Positions 17,180-24,919 of a stretch of DNA of 40,592 nucleotides are shown piece by piece; position 1 is the stretch's first letter; the number at the start of each line of letters is the position of its first letter. The DNA lies in contig JADKKA010000003.1 in the NCBI GenBank assembly GCA_016720745.1, positions 1 through 40,592 on the forward strand. Reading direction: 5' to 3'. This DNA is from Chitinophagaceae bacterium. GTDB lineage: Bacteria; Bacteroidota; Bacteroidia; Chitinophagales; Chitinophagaceae. A program made the translations under genes and the position numbers. The notes beneath the pieces are model-generated. The model was given only the letters and a program-made list of their open reading frames with translations, was not told where the DNA came from and did not search any database.

Positions 17180-18412
17180 TTAATCAGCCGAAACTACTTT
17201 CATAATCTCACTTAATGCCGCATCAGAAATTAAACTCATATCCCAGCCTTTATCAATATAGTTGAAATAAGCAATTACAATTTCTTTTTCAGGGTTGATA
17301 TGTAAAGCTTGTCCGCCAAAACCGGCCTTCATCATGACTCCATCATTTGCCATATCCCATTGATAGGCCCATTTCAGGGGGCCGAAAGGGTTATTGATTG
17401 GTTTAGCATCAAAAATCTCCTTTAGTTGTGCGAAACTGATCAGCTTTTCTTTTTTGGCGTTGATTTCGCTTTTTGTGAACATCATTCCAAATCTGGCGAG
17501 GTCACGTAGTGTGGCAGATATACCTCCATGCGGCCATGCGATCCCCTGATCGGAAAGACATGTATAGGCATTGGAACTGGCTCCCATGGGATTCCATATT
17601 CTTTCGGTGACCATATCACAGTATTTCTGCCCTGTAATTTTTTCAGCTAGCCAGCCCAGCACAAAAGTATTGATATTGGAGTAGGCCGCTTCTAAACCAG
17701 GAATCGTATCTTTTTTCATGGCAGCAATAAAGGAGTACACAGAAGATGGTGTATTGTCTGCCTTTGGTAAAATTCCCAGCGCAGATTCTAACTGGTAATT
17801 TTTATGTTGTGGGTTGGTAAAAGGTCCTGTTTCAAAATCAATGGAACGGATATCCATTCCTGATTTCATGTTGAGAATATCCTTTACGCTAATCCCCTGC
17901 CAGTCTGTGCCCTTTAATTCGGGTATATATCTGTCTATAGACTGAGTAAGATCAATTTTCTTTTCGTTGACTAAGCTGGTAATTAATGTGGAAGTAATAA
18001 CTTTTGTTACAGATTGAAGAGTATGCTGGTCTTCCGGAAGCATGGAATAATATTTCTCAAAAGCGATAGCTCCTTTATTGATGACGATAAAACCGGCGAT
18101 ATGTAATTTCTTCAAGTAGTCATCTAAACTAATCGTAGTACTCCCGGATTTCAACTTGATATCATTGAGTGAATTTTTTATTTGACTTCGAAATAAGTAG
18201 GGCTGGTTAGATTTTTGAATCATTGCGGTTGGAAAAAACTCTGACATATACCGGAAACTATATTTCGATAAGCTGCCTCCGATATCCCACCTGCTTTTTT
18301 TGAGACTGTCATGAATACTTTCTGTTTCCCTGGCTGTATATGTGAATGACTGTGCTGAAGAAACTGACTGCCAGGAGATAAATGATATTAATAGAATGAA
18401 ACGGATTTTCAT
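17180..18412 (-). CDS. Serine hydrolase, beta-lactamase/class C PBP fold, exported
   Basis: A 410-residue protein with a signal peptide (about residues 1-20, ending SVSSA). The fold's catalytic motifs are visible: SVTK (Ser134, Lys137) and YSN (Tyr244-Asn246), with KAGFGGQ in the place of the third (KTG-like) motif. Such proteins are esterases, peptidases or penicillin-binding relatives; the substrate cannot be told. The gene stands alone and is bracketed by two copies of a 75-bp direct repeat. A weak -7-like box may lie shortly upstream of 18412. Confidence 0.88.
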   Translation of the reverse strand: MKIRFILLISFISWQSVSSAQSFTYTARETESIHDSLKKSRWDIGGSLSKYSFRYMSEFFPTAMIQKSNQPYLFRSQIKNSLNDIKLKSGSTTISLDDYLKKLHIAGFIVINKGAIAFEKYYSMLPEDQHTLQSVTKVITSTLITSLVNEKKIDLTQSIDRYIPELKGTDWQGISVKDILNMKSGMDIRSIDFETGPFTNPQHKNYQLESALGILPKADNTPSSVYSFIAAMKKDTIPGLEAAYSNINTFVLGWLAEKITGQKYCDMVTERIWNPMGASSNAYTCLSDQGIAWPHGGISATLRDLARFGMMFTKSEINAKKEKLISFAQLKEIFDAKPINNPFGPLKWAYQWDMANDGVMMKAGFGGQALHINPEKEIVIAYFNYIDKGWDMSLISDAALSEIMKVVSAD

Positions 18413-18499
18413 AATCTGGTATAAGTGTTTATAAAATCGTAGAACTTAAAATTATGCGAAAAAAATCAGTTGTTTATATTTTGTAAGTTGGGTTTTTTT

Positions 18500-18760
18500 A
18501 AGAAAGTCGGAAAGTCGGAAAGTCGGAAGTCGGAAAGTCCGGAAGAAGGAATGGCTGCACCCGGGCTTATACCATGTCATGCTGAGCTTGTCGAAGCATG
18601 TTAAGAAGGGAAGAGGCTAGTGGCGAGTGGCGAGTGGCGAGTGGCGAGTGCGGTTCGGCTAGTAGGGGGAGGGGAGAGGCAAGTGGGGCAACGCTCTGCG
18701 AAACTTTTAGTTTCGCAGGTTTATGTTATTGCCTTTGGCAATATTTCCGGACAGAAGCTT
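18500..18760. repeat. Intergenic repeats with a 75-bp direct repeat (right copy)
   Basis: Contains tandem GGAAAGTC units (18508-18542), GGAAGAAGGAATGGCTGCACC, the common Bacteroidetes word GTCATGCTGAGCTTGTCGAA followed by GCATGTTAAG, at least four tandem GGCGAGT copies (18619-18650), and the 75-bp copy at 18673-18747. An ORF through the repeat encodes only repeat-derived sequence and is not a gene. Confidence 0.85.
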
Positions 18761-18874
18761 AGCGGTTTGCAGCAGCATAATACATCGCTACCGGTTTTTG
18801 AAAGTCCTGTAGCCTGCCACTCCTGCATTTTTTTAAAGCATCTTATTGATGAAATAAAATATTTGCAGCCTTGA

Positions 18875-19147
18875 TCAGGAGAATAACCCACCCTTAAAAA
18901 CCAGCACTGTCGCTATAACAGCTACCACCAGTCCAATGATATTAGCTGTTGTTTTATTCTTAAACAGATTTCGGATAACAATATCTATCACAAAAAGCAA
19001 AACCCCGAATCCAAAGAGTCCGATCATGCCGACAACACCCCAGCCTTCCCCTTTTGATAACTCATTATAATTAAATAGTGTAAAGCCGATACAACCCGCC
19101 AGGAAGAGGAGTGAATAGATCGTGAGGATGGTGGGTTTGAATTTCAT
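18875..19147 (-). CDS. Small three-helix membrane protein of unknown function
   Basis: A 90-residue protein starting MKFKPTILTIYSLLFLAG with three predicted transmembrane helices (about 5-25, 38-58 and 70-88) and a short basic loop (RNLFKNKTT). I do not recognise a family. The ATG at 19147 is chosen because an upstream in-frame ATG at 19165 lies inside a likely promoter: TATTTTTG (minus strand, 19163-19170) with TTG 16 nt before it. Single gene, no operon partner. Confidence 0.65.
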   Translation of the reverse strand: MKFKPTILTIYSLLFLAGCIGFTLFNYNELSKGEGWGVVGMIGLFGFGVLLFVIDIVIRNLFKNKTTANIIGLVVAVIATVLVFKGGLFS

Positions 19148-19162
19148 GGGTTTCTGATGTAA

Positions 19163-19189
19163 CAAAAATAAGTGTCCTTAGCAGTACAA
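19163..19189 (-). promoter_or_regulatory. Promoter of the small membrane protein gene
   Basis: TATTTTTG on the minus strand (19163-19170) matches the -7 consensus. A TTG lies about 16 nt upstream of it, a little closer than usual. The ATG at 19147 follows after 15 nt. Confidence 0.4.
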
Positions 19190-19260
19190 CTTATATTTTG
19201 TCGCAAGTGAAAGGATGTTGGCGTTTTAGAAGCAGACCATGATTGCAAGCGGATCAAGTC

Positions 19261-19800
19261 TCATTTTATATTTAACTCCCACTTCCAAATCAACCCATCT
19301 TCCGGATCGTTGATCTCCTGTACTTTTTCAAATCCACATTTCTGTAGCACTTTTGTTGAAGGATTATCCTCCGCTAGTGTATGCGCTATAATTGTTTTTA
19401 CACTTTTATCTTTTAAAGCATTTTCAATCAGTCCCTTCGCCATTTCAGTAGCCAGTCCGCGATTACGATAAGGAAGGGCAATTTCATAACCAATTTCAAC
19501 CACTCCTTCTGTTGTCGGTTTACCCTTATAACCACCACTGCCAATCAGTTTGTTTTCTGGTTTGTAAATTGGAAAGTAAGACCACCAGCCTTTTTCTTCT
19601 TCGCTTTTGGTTAGTTTATCAAAAGAATATTGTAAAGGGCCTGTTCCAAATTCTGTCCAGGCTTCCTGTACCGTAACCTGTAAAAATTTGGCAAGATCTT
19701 CATCTCCCTGTATAGCCGATTTTAGTATGTCAGGGTTGCAGGGAATAAGTTTTAAGTGCTTTGTTTCTACGGATTTCATTTGGTCTTGCATTTTAAACAA
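19261..19800 (-). CDS. GNAT family N-acetyltransferase (RimJ/RimL-like)
   Basis: A 179-residue acetyltransferase. The conserved part reads LIGSGGYKG, then VEIGYEIALPYRNRGLATEM, where RNRGLA is the acetyl-CoA pyrophosphate loop (R/QxxGxG/A), followed by HTLAEDNPSTKVLQKCGFEK, the N-P-S-V-L-K-GF motif typical of the RimJ/RimL branch. The substrate is unknown. It starts MFKMQDQMKS; internal Mets at positions 4 and 8 are possible starts. A promoter-type element (A) lies about 60 nt upstream. Confidence 0.9.
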   Translation of the reverse strand: MFKMQDQMKSVETKHLKLIPCNPDILKSAIQGDEDLAKFLQVTVQEAWTEFGTGPLQYSFDKLTKSEEEKGWWSYFPIYKPENKLIGSGGYKGKPTTEGVVEIGYEIALPYRNRGLATEMAKGLIENALKDKSVKTIIAHTLAEDNPSTKVLQKCGFEKVQEINDPEDGLIWKWELNIK

Positions 19801-19849
19801 AATGGCCCTGCAGTCGGGTTAAGGAGATTGCAGTGAAATAATGAGAAAG

Positions 19850-19892
19850 TTTGCGCTGCGATACTAAGATACAAATTTACTAGTCAGCGAAG
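19850..19892 (-). promoter_or_regulatory. Element A (copy 1), promoter-like repeat
   Basis: Shares GCGC, then ACTAAGATACAAATTTAC-GTC, with three other sites in the window. On the minus strand it reads TATCTTAG (19864-19871), a near match to the -7 box, 63 nt upstream of the acetyltransferase start. Confidence 0.45.
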
Positions 19893-19939
19893 TAGGTTTG
19901 ATCCTGGTCTTCTCAAGTCATTTATTTTACGCAACTCCA

Positions 19940-20299
19940 TCAACAAAGCCAGAATATCTTCTTCTTAAAATTAATTTCCGAAGGCCCGTCCGAGCAGCCG
20001 CCGATTTCCTTTGCATACTTGTCTTTGGGAGTATGTCCTATAATCCATTTCCCGCTTTTGTGTTTCATGATGAGTCCGCTGTCAATCAATTCAGCCTCCT
20101 TAGTTGTTACATCGCCTGTTCCTGTTCGAAAAACCCTGATACTGTCTCCTTTGATGATAACTGTGCAGGAAGCGCCGAGCGACTTTCCATCCCATTCTGC
20201 AAAAGCGATGGCATAAGTATAAGTGCCGGTTTTTGGCTTTTGGGCAAATGTTGTTGCGTATGAGCAGATAAGTAAACAAGTAAGCAGAAGTGTTTTCAT
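19940..20299 (-). CDS. Small secreted protein of unknown function
   Basis: About 119 residues with a signal peptide (MKTLLLTCLLICSYATTFAQ, residues 1-20). The mature part is beta-rich (GTYTYAIAFAEWDGKSLGAS, then CTVIIKGDSIRVFRTG). I recognise no family. The ATG at 20299 gives the natural signal peptide start; the ORF runs 5 codons further upstream. The last residues (KKKIFWLC) look unlike the rest and follow a run of A/T, so an indel near 19955-19970 may have altered the end. Confidence 0.6.
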   Translation of the reverse strand: MKTLLLTCLLICSYATTFAQKPKTGTYTYAIAFAEWDGKSLGASCTVIIKGDSIRVFRTGTGDVTTKEAELIDSGLIMKHKSGKWIIGHTPKDKYAKEIGGCSDGPSEINFKKKIFWLC

Positions 20300-20399
20300 T
20301 CCGTCTTGTTTCATTGATATACTTTAAAAAGAAAAAATTGAAAATAGTATCCTATAATCCAAAACTAAATGAATTATTCTGATAATGATATCTTTCAAC

Positions 20400-21011
20400 T
20401 TATTTGAGTTCTGAGAGGATAAGTTTTTTCTGTGTTAATGTGTTTTTCATTGCCTTTTCTCTCACTTTCGGATCAGCGCTGTTGATCAGGTCAAAATATT
20501 CAACCGGAACCACCTGCCAGGATAAACCATATTTGTCTTTGCACCAACCGCAGGAACCTTCTTCTCCGCCGTTTTTGGTTAAAGCATCCCAGTAATAGTC
20601 TACTTCTGCCTGGTCTTCGCAATTGATTACAAAGGAAACAGATTCATTAAACTTGAAGTAGGGACCGGCAGCCAGGATACTAAATTCGATATCACCAATT
20701 TCCATCACCGCTGTTTCAAAACTATCCGCGCCCCCTGCCGCTTTTGCCTCTGCCGGATTTTTGTATTGGTGGTATTCTTTCATCTTACCATTTTTGAAAA
20801 TGGAGAGGTAATAATCCACTACGGCTTTTGCATCTTTATCAACCCAAAGACTGGGTGTTATTTTTTGAGGTATCCTTGCAGTTTTAGTGGCTGAAGGCTG
20901 ATTGGATATTGTATCAGCGGAATTGGTTTGCTGCTCTTTCTGCTTAGCATCTCCGCAACTCATCAGGCCTGCCATTAAAGCCAGGGTTACTATAAGTGTG
21001 TACTTTTTCAT
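20400..21011 (-). CDS. Lipoprotein with PhnB-like VOC (glyoxalase/bleomycin-resistance fold) domain
   Basis: 203 residues. The N-terminus is a lipoprotein signal (MKKYTLIVTLALMAGLMSC, lipobox Cys19) and a short low-complexity linker. From about residue 50 it is a PhnB-type VOC domain: ITPSLWVDKDAKAVVDYYLS, FKNGKM, ETAVMEIGDIEFSILAAG, SFVINCEDQAEVDYYWDALT, then CGWCKDKYGLSWQVVPVEYF. PhnB-like proteins are normally cytoplasmic and of unknown enzymatic role, so export as a lipoprotein is unusual. It is the third gene of an operon after ArsR and SRPBCC genes, 4 nt downstream of the latter. Confidence 0.88.
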   Translation of the reverse strand: MKKYTLIVTLALMAGLMSCGDAKQKEQQTNSADTISNQPSATKTARIPQKITPSLWVDKDAKAVVDYYLSIFKNGKMKEYHQYKNPAEAKAAGGADSFETAVMEIGDIEFSILAAGPYFKFNESVSFVINCEDQAEVDYYWDALTKNGGEEGSCGWCKDKYGLSWQVVPVEYFDLINSADPKVREKAMKNTLTQKKLILSELK

Positions 21012-21015
21012 TTTG

Positions 21016-21549
21016 TTATTGATTGAATGTTGGTAATAAATTGTCCAATTCGTTTATTGTCATGCTGAAGCCTTCTTTGAATCCCATTTTGATAACCATT
21101 TCAAGGTCGGCCAGTGTTTTATGTTTGATGACAATATAGACTGTTGTCTGCTGACTGCCATCGAGGCCATTTTCTTCACTGAAATTCAGTTCCCATTCTG
21201 AAGTAGGTAATTCGGGATTGATGTTTGCGTCTTTGTCGGAAAAGGAAGACAACCATTTTATTTTGGTTTTGGGCTGGATGAGGGTGTATTTTTTCAGTCC
21301 CCAGTGTTCCTGTCCGTCCGGCCATACCATCGAATAAAACCTGCTTCCCCCCTCTTCAAAGTTCATTTGTTTGGTTATTGATACCAGGGGTTTGGGGGCC
21401 CACCATTGGTCAAGCATGTCGGGTTTGGTAAAGGCATCCCAGACCAGGGAAAGTTCGGCTTCAAATACTTTGCTGATTAAAACCGAATGGGTGGATTTGT
21501 CGACTGTAAAGTCAAAAAGTCCCCCGGGACCTGTGGGTAGCTTATTCAT
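21016..21549 (-). CDS. SRPBCC (AHSA1-type) family protein
   Basis: A 177-residue START-like domain protein. Recognisable are VFEAELSLVWDAFTKPDMLDQWWAPK, FEEGGSRFYSMVWPDGQEHW, and the C-terminal TVYIVIKHKTLADLEMVIKMGF-type strands with a closing helix (FSMTINELDNLL). The family binds hydrophobic ligands or acts as a stress-related chaperone cofactor; substrate unknown. It starts inside the last codons of the ArsR gene (4-nt overlap), so the regulator and this protein are translationally coupled, a pairing found across Bacteroidetes. Confidence 0.9.
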   Translation of the reverse strand: MNKLPTGPGGLFDFTVDKSTHSVLISKVFEAELSLVWDAFTKPDMLDQWWAPKPLVSITKQMNFEEGGSRFYSMVWPDGQEHWGLKKYTLIQPKTKIKWLSSFSDKDANINPELPTSEWELNFSEENGLDGSQQTTVYIVIKHKTLADLEMVIKMGFKEGFSMTINELDNLLPTFNQ

Positions 21550-21866
21550 TTTTTGGTCTTTTTAATGGTTGATAAGAGATTGTCTAACTGATTGAACCGG
21601 CCTTCCCAGATTTTCCGGTATTGCTCCAGCCATTTATCTATTTCTTTCATTTTTTGGATTTCCAATGTGTAATAAATCTCCCTTCCTTTCTGTTCCTGTT
21701 TTACCAGTTCACATTCTGTCAGGATGCGTAAATGTTTTGACACCGCCTGTCTGGTGGAATTGAAGTTTTCGGCAATGGCATTAGGCGTCATGGCCTGTAA
21801 GGCAATCAAGCTGATAATGGCCCGCCTGGTCGGGTCGGCAATGGCCTGGAAAATATCTCTTCTCAT
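21546..21866 (-). CDS. ArsR family winged-helix regulator
   Basis: A 106-residue repressor-type protein. It begins MRRDIFQAIADPTRRAIISLIA, then PNAIAENFNSTRQAVSKHLR (recognition helix) and the wing EQKGREIYYTL. The conserved ArsR metal-binding cysteines are absent, so it probably senses something other than a metal. The ATG at 21866 is chosen: the upstream TTG (21893) would put the start inside the promoter/operator. First gene of a three-gene operon (ArsR, SRPBCC, VOC lipoprotein). Two dyad operators overlap its own promoter, so it probably represses itself. Confidence 0.92.
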   Translation of the reverse strand: MRRDIFQAIADPTRRAIISLIALQAMTPNAIAENFNSTRQAVSKHLRILTECELVKQEQKGREIYYTLEIQKMKEIDKWLEQYRKIWEGRFNQLDNLLSTIKKTKK

Positions 21867-21885
21867 TCTCTGTAAATTAATATGT

Positions 21886-21932
21886 GAAACCAATCAGTTG
21901 CAAATATATGCGCAACCATTCAGTTTCGCAAA
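21886..21932 (-). promoter_or_regulatory. arsR promoter with two operator dyads
   Basis: On the minus strand: -33 TTTG (21929-21932), 20-nt spacer, -7 TATATTTG (21901-21908). On the plus strand, dyad 1 TGCGCAAC-CATTCA-GTTTCGCA (21909-21930) fills the spacer and just overlaps the -33 box; dyad 2 AAC-CAATCA-GTT (21888-21899) covers the transcription start region. The two cores (AACCAATCAGTT and AACCATTCAGTT) differ by one base and are centred about 26 bp apart, on the same face of the helix to within half a turn. Confidence 0.7.
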
Positions 21933-21946
21933 TAATTTTTTAGAAT

Positions 21947-22564
21947 TTATTTTTTAGTCGCTGATTCTTCCAATTGCAGCGCTTTGATGTTTTCCTGTAT
22001 AGTAAGTTCAATCCCCCTGAACAGGCCTTTTTTGTCCTGGTCGATCCCCTTGTTAACCGAGGAGACCGGATAAGCGATCAGACTATACTGCTGATGTTCC
22101 ACCGCATAGGCGGTTCCGTATTCATCATTTACGACCAGCCATTTCATTTGGTAATGATCTACGAGCCATTGGCCAAAAGCTGCACCGAAGGCCTCACTTA
22201 CAAATTCGGCACTTTTTTTAGTGGGCGAAGGATCGGATTTCCAATTTTCAAACACTTCATCCAGTATATGGGGCATGAATTCTTTGTCTTTAGGCATGGG
22301 TTTTTCCCAGTATTGGCTCTTTAAAAGCCGGGCTTTCTCCAGGTTTTCGTGGAGCCAGGCTTGTTCTTTGGGACCAAAAGGAGTTTTCTCCTGCTCTTCT
22401 TCGGTAGTGGTGGCTGTTTCGAGGGCCACTTCTTCACCGTTAACCTGAAGCGTGTCTTTTTTGTAATCTGCTTCGGTCAGCTCCCCGTATTTCTTTTCCT
22501 TTGGGTTGCTGCAACCGGAAAAAATGGCCAGTATCAGTATGCAGCAGCAGATGGTTACCCTCAT
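21947..22564 (-). CDS. DUF3806-like lipoprotein
   Basis: 205 residues with a lipobox (SGCSN, Cys18) and an acidic linker. The main part resembles DUF3806: FGPKEQAWLHENLEKARLLK, then a region with EAFGAAFGQWLVDHYQMKW and LVVNDEYGTAYAVEHQ. Function of this family is unknown. The ATG at 22564 gives a proper lipoprotein signal; the ORF extends 24 codons upstream with no signal-like sequence. Its 3' end abuts the arsR promoter (14 nt). Confidence 0.7.
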   Translation of the reverse strand: MRVTICCCILILAIFSGCSNPKEKKYGELTEADYKKDTLQVNGEEVALETATTTEEEQEKTPFGPKEQAWLHENLEKARLLKSQYWEKPMPKDKEFMPHILDEVFENWKSDPSPTKKSAEFVSEAFGAAFGQWLVDHYQMKWLVVNDEYGTAYAVEHQQYSLIAYPVSSVNKGIDQDKKGLFRGIELTIQENIKALQLEESATKK

Positions 22565-22730
22565 GGTACTTATTTTAAATAGTAAATTACGGGTTCTGTC
22601 TTTTACTGACAATATAAATACCTGGTTAGGTGTCAAAGGCGAAGGGTATGTCTCTTTGACATCCGTATAACAGTCCTGTCAATTACAGGATGTGTAAGAG
22701 GGTTCGTTTTTTATTGTCTGCACTATGCTG

Positions 22731-23828
22731 TTACAACAATTTTATACCCTTACATATTTTGTATTGTGTTTCTAAAACTGACAAATTAAAACCGTGAGCA
22801 GTTTGAGGCAATAAATAATACTTCTTTTTTGGAGCTTTTATTTTATCGAAATATTTTTTTGTTTTTTCTTTTGCTGTTAAAATATCTTCATTGCCTTGTA
22901 TTAAATATACCGGAATTTGAAAATCTAAATTGTCTTTCAGTAAATTAATAGTTGTACTCATCGCCTGAACCCCCAATTTACTGTCACCTGTATAATTTAC
23001 AAATGAATAGTCATCGCCATCACTTCGATTTTGATTGTCTTTTGCATTATCATAATCAGGAGAAAGTACAAACCAGCTATCGGGTGCAGGAATTGAGTTT
23101 TCCTTTTCATATTTTTTTATAATCCTGAATAACTGACCCGTTTTATTTGCCCTGTCGTATGGTGGTTTACCTATTGTTTTTAGTATTTCTAAAGCCTCCT
23201 TGTCATTTTTGCCTTCTGCCATTTTATAAACTTTATTATAAAACGCTATGTCAATAGCAGGATTAACAATTTGTGAATGTCCAACATAGGCGTAAAAAAG
23301 GTCTGGCCGCTTTGAAGCTATTTTTACTCCAAGTGCTGAACCCCATGAAGTTCCAAATAGTATAATTTTTTGTTTCCCTAAATGCTTTAAAAGATATTCC
23401 GATAACGCAATTCCATCGTTTGTCATAAGGTCAACTGTTAATGGATTTGCTGTTAAAAATGCTGGCGTAAGTTCTTCAGGAGCGTATCGTCCAAAAGTTC
23501 TTCCTGTTCCTCGCTGGTCCCATTGAACAATAATAAAATCTTTCTCCCAATCCTTGTAGAGATTGTCTGAATATGGACTGATCGGACTTCCCGGACCTCC
23601 ATGTATAAATAAGATAATGGGTTTTGAACTTTCTCCTTTGATTGTTACCCATTGTTCAATACCATTGATTAAAATAAAATTTTCTTCAGCAATTTTGTTT
23701 TTTGATACCGAATCATTTTTAGGAATTTCAACCTGTGCTTTTCCAAATACTGGTATTGTTAATAATGAGAAAAGAGTAAACATATTTACCCAAAAAAATG
23801 AAAGGCTGTTATTTATTTTGATTTTCAT
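22731..23828 (-). CDS. Exported alpha/beta hydrolase, proline-iminopeptidase-like (S33)
   Basis: 365 residues with an N-terminal signal or anchor (about residues 11-31). HGGPG (76-80) is the oxyanion motif typical of S33 peptidases, and GTSWGS holds the nucleophile Ser161. The acid is probably the Asp in QGNEDILT, and the base His is in LPQTAHGFN. Close relatives are annotated as proline iminopeptidases or alpha/beta hydrolases; the specific substrate cannot be told. Codon use is strikingly A/T-rich compared with recR or metH, suggesting a recent gain. A copy of element A lies about 140 nt upstream. Confidence 0.9.
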   Translation of the reverse strand: MKIKINNSLSFFWVNMFTLFSLLTIPVFGKAQVEIPKNDSVSKNKIAEENFILINGIEQWVTIKGESSKPIILFIHGGPGSPISPYSDNLYKDWEKDFIIVQWDQRGTGRTFGRYAPEELTPAFLTANPLTVDLMTNDGIALSEYLLKHLGKQKIILFGTSWGSALGVKIASKRPDLFYAYVGHSQIVNPAIDIAFYNKVYKMAEGKNDKEALEILKTIGKPPYDRANKTGQLFRIIKKYEKENSIPAPDSWFVLSPDYDNAKDNQNRSDGDDYSFVNYTGDSKLGVQAMSTTINLLKDNLDFQIPVYLIQGNEDILTAKEKTKKYFDKIKAPKKKYYLLPQTAHGFNLSVLETQYKICKGIKLL

Positions 23829-23954
23829 ATCATATTGATTCTTGTCTGTTATTTTTTTTATTATACTTTTTCATTACTGACTCATTTGCCCTACCGGGTA
23901 GGATGTACAATGACAGCCAGGGGCTGGAGCCTGTGGCAGGCTGGTGTAAAAAAC

Positions 23955-24008
23955 GAGCCCGCGCCCGGGACTATACTAAGGTACTTTTTTACAGTTCAGG
24001 GTGGGTAT
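23955..24008 (-). promoter_or_regulatory. Element A (copy 2), promoter-like repeat
   Basis: GCGCCCGGG then ACTAAGGTAC and TTTACAGTTCAGGGTG, matching the copy at 24675. On the minus strand a TACCTTAG (23976-23983) sits at the position of the -7 box. It lies between the hypothetical gene at 24052 and the alpha/beta hydrolase start. Confidence 0.4.
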
Positions 24009-24051
24009 AATGATAAGGGCTTTCACCATACCTGATACCAGGTTCAGTTGA

Positions 24052-24630
24052 CTAACATTTTATGTGATCCTTAAAACCAAATGCCAAATACATTATTTTA
24101 AGTAGTTCTGCAACCTGAGTAAACTCTTTTATTTCTGGAAATTTATTTGCCCAGGTTTTAGGGCAATGGAAATTGAAAGTACGGGTTTGACCTTTTTCGG
24201 TTATTTGGATATTATAGGTCACCCCATCAAGAATTAAAAATTCGTGCTTCCTGGCTAAACTGTCTTTTATACTTTTCTGGAAATCAATATTTCGCAAGCC
24301 ACTGGCAAGTAATCTGTCATATACCACTTTGGGAGAATCTAATAAAGGGTATTCCCTCCAGGCATAGCCACTGTCTTTATGGATTTGATTAAAAAAGCGG
24401 GCTGTCAAAAATTTGTTCTTTGATGATAGAACAAAAAAATCAGCACCTGAGCGTCTAAACAAATATGTTTGAATAATCAGTTCAAAATCCACATTTTTTT
24501 CGAGTTTAAAAAAGCTGTCTATTATTTTATAGCTGTTTCTGCTAGAATAATTATAAATAGCTGCTGTTTCCTTTTGTGAAAAACAATGGATAGAAATTAA
24601 AATGAAAATAAATGTGAGACATGTTTTCAT
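24052..24630 (-). CDS. Secreted protein of unknown function
   Basis: About 192 residues with a signal peptide (MKTCLTFIFILISIHCFSQ). The mature part is mixed alpha/beta, rich in Phe, Tyr, Ile and Lys (for example NVDFELIIQTYLFRR, SKNKFLTARFFNQI); no motif is recognisable. The ORF opens at 24639 (MNYMKTC); the ATG at 24630 gives the cleaner signal peptide. Low GC, like its neighbours. Element A lies about 60 nt upstream. Confidence 0.6.
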   Translation of the reverse strand: MKTCLTFIFILISIHCFSQKETAAIYNYSSRNSYKIIDSFFKLEKNVDFELIIQTYLFRRSGADFFVLSSKNKFLTARFFNQIHKDSGYAWREYPLLDSPKVVYDRLLASGLRNIDFQKSIKDSLARKHEFLILDGVTYNIQITEKGQTRTFNFHCPKTWANKFPEIKEFTQVAELLKIMYLAFGFKDHIKC

Positions 24631-24674
24631 ATAATTCAACCTGGGGTTGGGGTTTGATGTGGATTGATAAACTT

Positions 24675-24896
24675 AAACGACCCCGCGCCCGGGCTGTACT
24701 AAGATACAGATTTACAGTCGGGTGTGGGCAGGAAGATCTTATTATGAGCGAATCCTATTTGAAGGAGTAAATTGTAAACATGGTTCGTGCTGAGTCAATC
24801 CCGATAGCTATAGGGACATCAGCACAACAGCCCTATAATTTGAAATGTTTGAAAGTTGGACGGAGGTTTGGGAGAAGGCTACGGATGACAGAGTTT
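24675..24896 (-). repeat. Junction module A+B (copy 1)
   Basis: Spacer between the hypothetical gene (start 24630-24639) and the serine hydrolase (stop 24920). Element A (24675-24730) carries TATCTTAG on the minus strand (24699-24706). Element B (24787-24892) holds GTGCTGAGTCA...ACATCAGCAC arms around a nested GATAGCTAT palindrome, then TAATTTGAAATGTTTGAAAG, then GGAGAAGGCTACGGATGACAG. Both parts recur in the same order at 28462-28677. Confidence 0.7.
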
Positions 24897-24919
24897 CTTT
24901 TTGCTGCTCTATTTGTTTG

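Noticed and set aside
18620..18874. 84-residue ORF on the plus strand
   Set aside because: Its first half is translated tandem GGCGAGT and hairpin repeats, so it is not a gene.
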